Shown here: in pieces, positions 38,406 to 50,258 of the stretch
How the letters are laid out: each line of letters starts with the position of its first letter
How positions within the stretch are numbered: position 1 is the stretch's first letter
NCBI RefSeq assembly: GCF_035594125.1
Contig: NC_087163.1
Span: 12,000,001-12,064,000, forward strand
DNA from: Scylla paramamosain
Lineage: Eukaryota > Arthropoda > Malacostraca > Decapoda > Portunidae
Direction: 5' to 3'
DNA: 64,000 nt
The notes under the pieces: model-generated
What the model was told of the DNA's origin: nothing
What the model saw: the letters and a program-made list of their open reading frames with translations, nothing else
Databases searched by the model: none
Made by a program: the position numbers and the translations under genes

Positions 38406-41400
38406 AAGACGTTTGTTTGCGAAACGAAAGGACATTACGAGAAATGTGTATTATAAGTGTTTTTAAGTTCCTTAAGTACCAAAAAGTTAAAACCCACAAA
38501 TAACACTCTTTATTTAAAAAAAAAAAGTAAGAAAATAAAAAAATAAGATTTTTTTTTGTTATTCATCTTCATTAGGTACCGAGATTCCAAACTTCTGGGA
38601 AAATTCAGGACTATTATATGATAAAAGAAAATTATTAAAAAAGTTAATTTTAGCTTTTTTTAAGAAATGTTATAAACTAAACCCTAAAGTGCATCCAAAG
38701 ACTCCTATATGAGGAAATTAAACGACCTTACCAGATATCTGTTTTTTGAGTGTTTTTTCAGCATGTTAGGCACCAAAACGATAAATAATAAGGAACTCAC
38801 TCTAAATGAGAATCCAAAACAAAATTGCTGAAAACGTGTCTTTTCAGTGTTTTACGTAGAAAAACGCTGAAACAGATGCAAACCAACCAATATCAAGAAA
38901 TAGAAAAACAATACCAAAAAGGTATATTTTGAGTGTTTTTGAGCTTGTTACCTACAAAAAACGGGAAAATTGATGCAAAGCACTCTATATTAGAAAACAA
39001 AAGGACTTTGCAAGAAAAGTGTATAATGAGTTTTTTATAGTTCAAAGGAACCAAAAGGCAAAAAACACAAAAACTCGTGTATATGTAGAATGTTCCTAGA
39101 TACCAAAATGCTGAAACTCATGAATAACACTCTTAATTGAGAAACAGAACAACCTTACTAAATGCGTGTATTTTGCGAGCTTTTCACATTCTTAGTTATC
39201 AAAACCCCAAATTGCATGCGAAACCACCTTTATGTGAGGAAAAAAATGACATTACCAGAAAAGCGTCTTTTAAGTGTTTTTGAGCGTGAAAGGCAATAAA
39301 GCACTAAAAAGCACGGCAATCATATTAAATTGGAATAACACCAATTTATACCAAAAAAAACTTGCCTTTAAGTGTTTTGAGGTCCTTTTAGCGTTTTAGC
39401 GGTTTCTTATATAAGAAACCGCTAAAACGCATGCAAAACAAACTTTATGGAGAAACAGAATAGCATTACCAAAAACATATTTTGAGCGTTTTTAATCATG
39501 TTATCTATAAAAACGTTTAAATACATGCAAAGAACATTATGTTTGGGAAAGAAAACGTGTATTATGAGTGTTTTTTTTAAGTTCCTTCAGTAACAAAAAG
39601 CTAAAACCCACAAATAACTTTCTTTATTTAGAAAATAAAAAATAAAAAAATATAAAAAACAGGATTTTTTTTTGTTATTCATCTTCATAGTACCGAGATG
39701 CCGAAATTTTGGGAAAATTCAGGGAAATCGTATGAAACAAGAATATTATGAAAAAAGTTAATTTCAGCTTTTTTTTTTTTCGAACTGTTATGTACCAAAC
39801 CCTAAAGTGCATGCAAAACCTCCTATATGAAGAAATTTAACGACCTTACCAGAAATCTGTGTTTTTGAGTGTTTTTTTTTTAGCATGTTAAGCACCAAAA
39901 AGATAAATAATAAGGAACTCACCTCTATATGGGAATCCAAAACAAAGTTACTGAAAACGTGTCTTCTCAGTGTTTTACGTAGAAAAACACTAAAACGGAT
40001 GCAAAGCAACCAATATCAAGGAATAGAAAAAAGTAACTAAAAAGGTATATTTTGAGTGTTTTTGAGCTTATTACCTACAAAAAACGCGAAAATTGATGCA
40101 AAGCACTCTATATTAGTAAACAAAAGGATATTGCAAGAAAAGTGTATAATGATTGTTTTATAGTTCAAAAGAACCACAAGGCAAAAAACGCAAAATCTCG
40201 TGTATATGGAGAGGTTTCCTAGATACAAAAATGCTAAAACTTATGTATAACACTCCTAATTGAGAAACAGAACAACCTTAATAAATGCGTGTATTTTGAG
40301 TGCTTTTCACATTCTAAGTTACCAAAACCCCAAATTGCAAGGGAAAATAGATTTGTGGGAAAAAAAAAAATGACTTTACCAGAAAAGTGTCTTTTAAATA
40401 TTTTTGAGCGTGATAGGCAATAAAGCACTAATAAGGAGGGCAATCACATTACATTGAAGGAAAACGAATTTTTACCAAGAACCTGCCTTTAAGTGTTCTT
40501 GAGCTCCTTATATACCAAAACACTAAAACGCCTGCAAAACACTCTTTATGGTGAAACAGAATAATATTACCAAAAACATATATTTTGAGTGTTTTTGATC
40601 ATGTTACCAATGAAAACGTTTAAATACATGCAAAGAACACTTTTTTTGGCAAACGAAAGGAGATTACGAGAAACGTGTATTATGAGTGTTTTTAAGCTCA
40701 TTAATTACGAAGAATCTAAAAGCCACAAATAACACTCTTTATTGAGAAACAATAAATAAATAAAAAAAATACGATATTTTTTTTCTTTCTTATTCATCTT
40801 CACAGGTACCGTGATGCCAAAATTGAGGCAAAATTCAGGAAATTATGTGAAATAAGAACATTATAAAAAAGTTAAATTTAGCTTTTTTTTCGGACTATTA
40901 TGTACCAAACCCCTAAAACGCATGCAAAGCCACCTATATGGGGAAATTAAACGTTTTTGAAAGAAAACGGTCTTATGAGTGTTTTTCAGCATCTTAGGAA
41001 CCAACACGATAAATAACATGGAAGTCAATCTATATGGGAATTCCAAACAATATTACTAAAAACGTGTCTTTTCGGTGTTTTACGTTGAAAAACGCTAAAA
41101 CGGATGCAAGCAAACCAATATGAAGGAATAAAATAACATTACCAAAAAGGTATATTTTGAGTGTTTTTGAAATTGTTACGTACAAAAAACGCGAAAATAG
41201 ATGGAAAGCTCTATATATTGGGAAGCAAAAGGACATTACGAGAAACGTGTATAATGAGTGTTTTATAGTTTCACAAGAACTACAAGGCAAAAAACGCAAA
41301 AACTCGTGTATATAGAGAAGTTTCTTACATTCCAAAATGCTGAAACTCTGGAACAACACTTTTAATTAAAAAAAAAAAAAACAATCTTACTAAATGCATG

Positions 41401-41985
41401 TATTTTGAGTGCTTTTCACATCCTTAGTTACCAAAAGTGTTTTTGAGCGTGTTAGGCAATAAAGCACTAAAAAGCAATCACATTACATTGAAATAAAATC
41501 AATTTTTAACAATAACTTACCCTTCAAGTGTATTTGAGCTCCTTATATACAAAAACACTAAAATGCATGCAAAATACACTTAATGGTGAAACAGAATAAC
41601 ATTACCACAAACATGTATTTTGAGTGTTTTTGATCATGTTACCAATAAAAACGCTTAAATACATGCAAAGAACACTATTTTTGGGAAACGAAAAGACATT
41701 ACGAGAAACGTGTATTATGAGTGTTTTTAAGTTCATTAAGTACGAAAAAAGCTAAAAGCCACAAATTACACTCTTAATTGAGAAAAAAAATAAATGAAAA
41801 AAAAATACGATATTTTTTTTTCATTCTTTTTCATCTTCACAGGTAAGGAGGTGCCAAAATTCGGGCAAAGTTCAGGAAATTATATAAAATAAGAACCTTA
41901 TCAAAAAAGTTACATTTAGCTTTTTTTTGGACTGTTATGTACCAAACCCCTAAAATGCATGCAAAGCCACCTATATGGGGAAATT
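38406..41985 (+). repeat. Palindrome spacer: forward higher-order satellite
   Basis: About 3.6 kb of forward HOR between the arms. Its first 1.2 kb (38415-39600) is also a direct copy of 45304-46480, offset about 6,890. 40440-40810 and 41480-41850 are neighbouring HOR copies. It contains the 40-bp perfect palindrome at 39391-39430. No gene seen. Confidence 0.85.
39391..39430. other. 40-bp perfect palindrome
   Basis: The half GCGTTTTAGCGGTTTCTTAT (39391-39410) is followed at once by its exact reverse complement (39411-39430) with no loop. At the homologous place near 46258-46290 only the right half is present, preceded by ordinary GAGCTCCTTAT. The left half is therefore a snap-back copy of the right half. 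Confidence 0.93.
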
Positions 41986-43850
41986 AAACGTCTTTGCCAG
42001 GAAAATGTCTTATGAGTGTTTTTCAGCATGTTAGCAACCAACACGATAAAATCCAAGGAAGTCATTCTATATGGGAATCCAAAACAAAATTACTGAAAAC
42101 GTGTCTTTTTGGTGTATTACGTAGAAAACGCTAAAACGGATGCAAACCAACCAAAATGAAAAAATAGAATAACATTACCAAAAAGGTATATTTTGAGTGT
42201 TTATGAAATTGTTACCTACAAAAAACGGGAAAATGGATGGAAAGCACTCTATATTGGCACACAAAAGGCACCAAAAAGCATGTGAGACACCAAAACGATA
42301 AATAATATGAAAGTCACTCTATATGGAAATCCAAAACAAAATTACTGGAAACGTGTCTTTTAAAAGATTTACGTAGAAAAACGCTAAAATGGATGCAAAC
42401 CAAGCAATATGAAGAAATAGAATAACATTACCAAAGAATATATTTTGTGTTTTCTTGAGCTTGTTACATAAAAAAAAAACGCGAAAATATATGCAAAGCA
42501 CTCTATATAATGAAAAAAAAAATAAAACGAGAAACGTGTATAATGAGTGTTTTATAGTTTCACCAGAATCACAAGGCAAAAAACGCAAAAACTCGACTAT
42601 ATGGAGAAGTTTCAAAGATACCAAAATACTGAAACTCATGAAAAACACTCTTAATTAAGAAACAGAACAACCTTACTAAATGCGTGTATTTTGAGTGTTT
42701 TTTTACATTCTTAGTTACCAAAACCCCAAATTCCATGCGAAAAGAGCTTTATGTGGGAAAAAAATCACATTACCAGAAAAGTGTCTTTGAGTGTTTTTGA
42801 GCGTGTTAGGCAATAAAGCACTAAAAAGCAGGGCAGTCACATTACATGGGAATGAAACCAACTTTTACGAAGAACTTGCCTTTTAGTGTTTTTGACACGC
42901 ATTTAGTAAGGTTCCTCTGTTTCTCAATTAAGAGTGTTATTCATGAGTTCCAGCATATACACGAGTTTTTTGCGTTTTTTGCCTTGTGGTTTTTTTGAAC
43001 TATAAATTATTTATTATACACTTTTCTCGCAATGTCCCTTTGTTTCCCAATATAGAGTGCTTTGTATCCATTTTCCGGTTTTTTGTAGGTAACAAGCTCA
43101 AAAACACTCAAAATATATATTTTTGGTAATGTTTTTCTGCTTCTTGATATTGGTTGGTTTGAATCAGTTTTAGCGTTTTTCTACTTAAAACACTGAAAAA
43201 GACACGTTTTCACTAATTTTCTTTTGGATTCCCACATAGAGTGAGTTCCTTATTATTTATCGTTTTGGTGCCTAACATTCTGAAAAACACTCAAAAGACA
43301 GATTTCTGGTAAGGTCTTTAATTTCCTCATATGGGACGCTTTGCATGTCTTTTCAGTGTTTTTGGACGTGTTACGCAATAAACCACTAAAAGCCAGGGCA
43401 ATCACATTACATGGGAATAAAACCAAGCTTTACCAAAAACTTGCCTTTAAGTGTTTTTGAGCTCCTTACGTACCAAAACGCTAAAACGCATGCAAAATAC
43501 ATTTTATGGAGAAACAAAATTACATTACGAAATATATGTATTTTGAGTGTTTTTGATCATGTTATCTATAAAAACGCTTAAATACATGCAAAGAACCTTA
43601 TGTTTGGGAAACGAAAGAACATTACGAGAAACGTGTATTATGAGTGATTTTTAAGTTCTTTCAGTACCAAAAAGCTAAAACCCACAAATAACACTCATTA
43701 GAAAAAAAATAATGAATAAAAAAATAAGAAAATGGGATTTTTTTTATATTTTTTATATTCATCTTTATAGGTACCGAGATGCTAAAATTCTGCCAAAATT
43801 CAGGGAATTTATGTGGAAAAAAGAACATTACGAAAAAAAGTTGAGTGTTT
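41445..43850 (+). repeat. Segmental duplication A, copy 2 (partner 6048-8440)
   Basis: Direct copy of 6048-8440 with the same fused junction (42265) and the same inverted island. It overlaps the right palindrome arm, so this block exists three times in the window: twice direct (about 6-8.4 kb and here) and once inverted (about 36.5-38.4 kb). Confidence 0.75.
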
Positions 43851-46480
43851 TCACATACTTAGTTACGAAAATGTCAAATTACATGCGAAACTACCTTCAT
43901 GTTGGAAAAAAAAATGATATTTCCAAAAAAAAGTGTCTTTTTAGTGTTTTTGAGCGTGATATGCACCAAAGCACTAAAAAGCAGAACAATCACATTATAT
44001 GGGAATAAAACCAACTTTTACTTGCCTTTAAGTGTTTTTATATCCTTACATACCAAATCGCTAACACGCATGCAAAACACCCTTTATGGAGAAACAGAAT
44101 AACATTACCAAAAACATATATTTTGAGTGTTTTTGATCATGTAAACTATGAAAACGCTTAAATACATGTAAAGAACCTTATGTTTGTATAACAAAAGGAC
44201 ATTACGAAAATCATGTAGTATGAGTAATTTTAAGTTATTTAAGTACCAAAAAGCTAAAACCCACAAAAAACACTTTATAGAGAGAAAAAAAAAAATTCGT
44301 TATTCATCTTCATAGGTACCGAGATGACAAAATTCTGGCAAAATTAATGGAAATTTTGTAAAAAAAAAAAAAAAAACATTATATAAAAAAATAATTTTAG
44401 CTTTTTACCGGAGTTATGTACAAACCCTGATGTGTATGCAAATCCACTTATATGGGGAAATTACACGACTTTACCAAAAACCTGTCTTTTGATTTTTTTT
44501 CAGCAATTTGAACAATAGTACTGAAAACGTGTCTTTTCAATGATTTACGTAGAAAAACGCTAAAACGGATGTAAACTAACCAATATGAAGAAATAGAATA
44601 ACATTACCAAAAAGATATATTTTTATGTGTTTTTGAGCTTGTTACCTACAAAAAATGCAAAAATGGATGAAAAGCACTTCATATTGGCGAAGAAAAGGAC
44701 ATTACGTGAAACGTGTATGAGGGTTTTATAGTTTGACAAGAACCACAAGGTAAAAAGCTCAAAAACTCGTGTACATAAAGAAGTATCTGACATACCATAA
44801 AGCTGAAACTCATGAATAACACTTTTAATTTTGAAACAGAAATACCTTACCAAGTGTGTGTAGAAGAAAAGTTTCTTACATACCAAAATGCTGGAACTCA
44901 TGAATAACAACAACCTTACTAAATGCCTGTGTTTTGAACAACCTTACTAAATGCCTGTGTTTTGAGTTTTTTTCACATTGTTAGTTACCAAAACCCCAAA
45001 TTCTATGCAAAACTAGCTTTATGTGGGGAAAAAAAAATATTACCAGAAAAGTGTCTTTTGAGTGTTTTTGAGCGTGTTAGGCAATAAAGCACTAAAAAGC
45101 AGGGTAATCACATTACATGGGAATAAAAACAACTTTTACCAAGAACTTGCTTTTAAGTGTTTTTGAGCTCATTACATACCAAAACGCTAAAACGCATGCA
45201 AAACACTTTTTATGGAAAAACAGAATAAAATTACCAAAAACATAAATTTTGAAGGTTTTCATCATGTTATCTATAACAACATTTAAAGAACAAAGAATCT
45301 TAAGTTTGCGAAACGAAAGGACATTACGAGAAATGTGTATTATAAGTGTTTTTAAGTTGCTTAAGTACCAAAAAGTTAAAACCCACAAATAACACTTTAC
45401 TTAGAAACAAAGTAAAAAATAAAAAAAAATAGGATTTTTTTTTTTTATTCATCTTTATAGGTACCGAGATGCCAAAATTCTGGGAAAATTCACGGCTATT
45501 ATATGATAAATGAAAATTATTAAAAAGTTAATTTTAGGTTTTTTTTCGGACTGTTATATACCAAACCATAAAGTGCATCCAAAGACTCCTATATGAGGAA
45601 ATTAAACGACCTTACTAGAAATCTGTTTTTTGAGTGTTTTCAGCATGTTAGGCACCAAAATGATAAATAGTAAGGAACTCACTCTATATGAGAATCCAAA
45701 ACAAAATTGCTCAAAACGTGTATTTTCAGTGTTTTAAGTAGAAAAAACGCTAAAACGGATTGAAACCAACCAATATCAAGAAATAGAAAAACATTACCAA
45801 AAAGGTATATTTTGAATGTTTTTGAGCTTGTTACCTACAAAAAACGGGAAAATTGATGCAAAGCACTCTATATTAGAAAACAAAAGGACTTTGCAAGAAA
45901 AGTGTATAATGAGTTTTTATAGTTCAAACGAACCAAAAGGCAAGAAACACAAAAACTCGTGGATATGGAGTAGGTTCTTAGATACCAATATGCTGAAACT
46001 CATAAATAACACTCTTAATTGAGAAACAGAACAACCTTACTAAATGCGTGTATTTTGAGTGCTTTTCACATTCTTAGTTACCAAAAATCCCAAATTGCAT
46101 GCAAAACCACCTTTATGTGGGAAAAAAATGACATTACCAGAAAAGTGCCTTTTAAGTGATTTTGAGCGTGAGAGGCAATAAAGCACTAAAAAGCAGGGCA
46201 ATCATATTACATGGGAATAACACCAATTTATACCAAAAATTTGCCTCTAAGTGTTTTTGAGCTCCTTATATAAGAAACCGCTAAAACGCATGCAAAACAA
46301 ACTTTATGGAGAAACAAAATAACATTACCAAAAACATGTATTTTGAGTGTTTTTGATCATGTTATCTATAAAAACGCTTAAATACATGGAAAGAACATTA
46401 TGTTTGGGAAACAAAAGGATATTACGAGAAACGTGTATTATGAGTGTTTTTTAAGTTCCTTAAGTACCAAAAAGCTAAAA
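41986..46480. repeat. Large palindrome, inner right arm (partner 34185-38405)
   Basis: Forward counterpart of the inner left arm. Shared private features include the fused junction AAAAAGTTGAGTGTTTTCACA near 43850 (mirror near 36545), the GTGTCTTTTTGGTGTATTAC variant near 42104 (mirror near 38287) and the TAACACCAATTTATACC variant near 46220. It stops near 46480, where the right side jumps to sequence matching 28025 on the left. Confidence 0.88.
42893..43355 (-). repeat. Inverted satellite island 4
   Basis: Reverse monomers in forward array with the same junctions as island 1 (TTTGACACGCATTTAGTAAGG; TTTGCATGTCTTTTCAGTG). The GAGTTCCAGCATATACACGAG fusion inside is close to that of islands 1 and 3. 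Confidence 0.85.
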
Positions 46481-47423
46481 TGCAAACATCCCCATATTTG
46501 GAAAACGAAAGGACATTACGAGAAATGTGTATTATGAATGTTTTTAAGTTCCTTAAGTACCAAAACGTTAAAACCTACAAATAACACTCTTTATAAAGAA
46601 AAAATAATAAAAAAAAAAATAGCATTTCTATTTTTTGTTATTGATGTTCATAGGTACAAAGATGCCAAAATCATGTGGAAAAAACTTTATCGAAAAAGTT
46701 AATCTTATTTTTTTTCGGAGTTATGTTCCAAACCATAAAGTGTATGCAAAGCCTAATTTAAATTTAACGACTTTACAAAAAACCTGTCTTTTGAGTGTTT
46801 TTCTGCATGTTAGGCACCAAAATGATAAATAATATGAAAGTCACTCTATATGGAAATCCAAAACAAAATTACTGAAAACATATCTTTTAAAAGATTTACG
46901 TAGAAAAACGCTAAAACGGATGCAAACCAAGCAATATGAAGAAATAGAATAACATTACCAAAAAGTATATTTTGTGTGTTTTTTAGCTTACATAAAAAAA
47001 AAACGCGAAAATGGATGCAAAACACTCTATATAAGAAAAAAGAGGACATAACGAGAAACGTGTGTAATGTGTTTTTTATAGTTTCATCAGAATCACAAGG
47101 CAAAAAACGCAAACACTCGACTGTATGGATAAGTTTTTAAGATACCAAAATACTGAAACTCATGAATAACACTCTTAATCAAGAAACAGAACAACCTTAC
47201 TAAATGCGTGTATTTTGAGTATTTCTTTTTACATTCTTAGTTACCAAAAACCCCAAATTCCATGCGAAACTAGCTTTATGTAGGAAAAAAATGACATTAC
47301 CAGAAAAATGTCTTTGAGTGTTCTTGAGCGTGTTAGGCAATAAAGCACTAAAAAGCAGGGCAATCACATTACATGGGAATAAAACCAACTTTTACGAAGA
47401 ACTTGTCTTTTAGTGTTTTTGAC
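43356..47423 (+). repeat. Higher-order satellite, forward orientation
   Basis: Forward HOR across both right-arm blocks. The junction of interest is near 46480-46490, where AAAAGCTAAAA is joined to TGCAAACATCCCCATATTTGG. Near 44890-44955 a short stretch ending in AAATGCCTGTGTTTTGA is duplicated in tandem. No gene seen. Confidence 0.88.
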
Positions 47424-47903
47424 ACGCATTTAGTAAGGTTGCTCTGTTTCTCAATTAAGAGTGTTATTCATGAGTTTCAGCATTTTGGTATATAGGAAAC
47501 TTCTCCATATACATGAGTTTTTGCGTTTTTTGCCTTGTGTTTTTTTTTAAACTATAAAACATTCATTATACACTTTTCTCGCAATATCACTTTGTTTCCC
47601 AATATAGAGTGCTTTTTATCATTTTTCGCTTTTTTTGTAGGAAACAAGCACACAAACACTCAAAATATACATGTTTGGTAATGTTTTTCTGCTTCTTGAT
47701 ATTGGTTGGTTTGTATCATTTTTAGCGTTTTTCTACGTAAAACACTGAGAAGACACGTTTTCAGTAATTTTCTTTTGGATTCCCACATAGAGTGAGTTCC
47801 TTATTATTTATCATTTTGGTGCCTAATATGCTGAAAAACACTCGGAAGACATATTTCTTGTAAGGTCTTTAATTTCCTCATATGGGAGGCTTTGTATGTC
47901 TTT
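47424..47903 (-). repeat. Inverted satellite island 5
   Basis: Reverse monomers in forward array with the same junctions as islands 1 and 4. It keeps the GAGTTTCAGCATTTTGGTA region that islands 1, 3 and 4 have lost, so it represents the fuller form together with island 2. Confidence 0.85.
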
Positions 47904-50134
47904 TCAGTGTTTGTGAGCGTGTTACGCAATAAAGCCCTAAAAGCCAGGGCAATCACATTACATGGGAATAAAACCAAATTTTACCAAGAACTTACCTTTA
48001 AGTATTTTTGAGCTCGTTACATACCAAAACGCTAAAACGCATGCAAAATACATTTTATGGAGAAACAGAATAACATTACCAAATACATGTATTTTGAGTG
48101 TTTTTTTTATCATGTTATGTATAAAAACGCTTAAATACATATAAAGAACATTATGTTTGGGAAACGAAAGAACATTACGAGAAACGTGTATTATGAGTGA
48201 TTTTTAAGTTCCTTCAGTACCAAAAAGCTAAAACCCACAAATTAGACTCTTTAGAAAAATAAATAAATTTAAAAAAATCGGATTTTTTTTTTTTTTTGGT
48301 TATTCATCTTCATAGGTACAGAGATGCTAAAATTCTGCCAAAATTCTCGGAATTTATGTGGAAAAAAGAATATTATTATAGAAGTTAATTATAGCTTTTT
48401 TTCGGATTGTTATGTACCAAACCCTAAAGTGCATGCAAAGCCACCTATATAAGGAAGTTAAAGGACTTTACCAGAAACCTGTCTTTTCAGTGTTTTTCAG
48501 CATGTTAGGCACCAAAACGATAAATAATATGGAAGTCAGTCAATATGTGAATCGAAAAGAAAATGACTGAAAACGTGTCTTTACAGTGTTTTACGTAGAA
48601 AAACGCTAAAGCGGATACAAACCATCCTATATGAAGAAATAGAATAACATTACCAAAAAGATATATTTTGAATGTTTTTGAGCTTGTTACCTACAAAAAA
48701 TGCAAAAATGTATGTAAAGCACTCTGTATTAGGAAACAAAAGGACATTAGGAGAAACGTGTATAATGAGTGTTTTATAGTTTTAAAAGAATCACAAGGTA
48801 ATAAACGCAAAAACTCGTGTATATAGAGAAATTTCTTAAATACCAAAATGAATAAATGCATGAATAACACTTTTATTAGATAAACAGAACTACCTTACCA
48901 AATTGTGTATTTTGAGTGTTTTTCACATTCTTAGTTACGAAAATGCCAAATTACATGCGAAACTACCATCATTTGGGAAAAAAAATGACATTACTAGAAA
49001 AGTGTCTTTTGAGTGTTTATCAGCTTCATATGCAACAAAGCACTAAAAAGCAGAACAATCACTTTACATGGGAATATAACCAACTTTTACGAAGAATTCC
49101 CCTTTAAGTGTTTATTAACATCTTATATACCAAACCGCTAAAACGCATGCAAAACAAACTTTATGGAAAAACAGAATAACATTACCAAAAACATGTATTT
49201 TGAGTGTTTTTGATCATGTTATCTATAAAAACGCTAAAGTACATGCAAAGAACATTATGTTTGGGAACCAAAAGGACATTATGAGAAACGTGTATTATAA
49301 GTGTTTTTTTAAGTTCCTTAAGTACCAAAAAGCTAAAACCCACAAATAACACTCTTTATTTAGAAAAAAAAAAAAAAAATTAAAAAATTAAAATAAATAG
49401 GATTTTTTTTTTTTTTGTAATTCATATTCATAGGTACCGACATGCTAAAATTCTGGGAAAATTCAGGGCATTTATGTGATAAAAGAATATTATCAAAAAA
49501 GTTAATTTCAGCTTTTTTTCGAACTGTTATCTACCAAACCCTAAAGTGCATGCAAAGGCTCCTATATGAGGAAATTAAACGACCTTAAAAGAAATCTCTT
49601 TTGAGTGTTTTTTTTCAGAATTTTAGGCACCAAAACGATAAATAAATAAATAACTCACTTTATATGGGAATCCAAAACAAAACTACTGAAAACGTGTCTT
49701 CTCAGTGATTTACGTAGAAAAACGCTAAAACGGATGCAAACCAACCAATATTAAAAAAAATAGAAAAATATTACCAAAAATGTATATTTTGAGTGTTTTT
49801 GAGCTTGTTACCTAGAAAAAACGCGAAAATTGATGCAAAGCACTCTATATTAGTAAAAAAAAGGACATTGCAAGAAAAGTGTATAATGAGTGTTTTATAG
49901 TTCAAAAGAACCAAAAGGCAGAAAACGCAAAAACTTGTCGATATGGAGAAGTTTCCTAGATACCAAAATGCTTAAACTCATGAATAACATTCCTAATTGA
50001 GAAACAGAACAACCTTACTAAATGCGTATATTTTGAGAGCTTTTTACATTTTTAGTTAACAAAACCCCAAATTGCATGCGAAACTAGCTTTATGTGAGAA
50101 AAAAATGACATTACCAGAAAAATGTCTTATGAGT
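47904..50134 (+). repeat. Higher-order satellite, forward orientation
   Basis: Forward HOR. 48519-50100 is the close direct counterpart of 10089-11800, and 48510-48540 shows the empty insertion site of the LINE at 8563. No gene seen. Confidence 0.88.
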
Positions 50135-50258
50135 GTAAAAAGCTCTCAAAATATACGCATTTAGTAAGGTTGTTCTGTTTCTCAATTAGGAATGTTATTC
50201 ATGAGTTTAAGCATTTTGGTATCTAGGAAACTTCTCCATATCCACAAGTTTTTGCGTT
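50135..50258 (-). repeat. 124-bp snap-back inverted duplication
   Basis: Read base by base, this segment is the reverse complement of 49924-50047 with one mismatch in 124 and no gap; the coordinate sum is constant at 100,182. An 87-bp spacer separates the halves. It carries the GCGTATAT variant of the neighbouring forward copy, not the variant of the left arm at 24421-24544, so it was copied locally. It replaces the expected TTTTTGAGCGTGATAG of the monomer. Confidence 0.93.
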
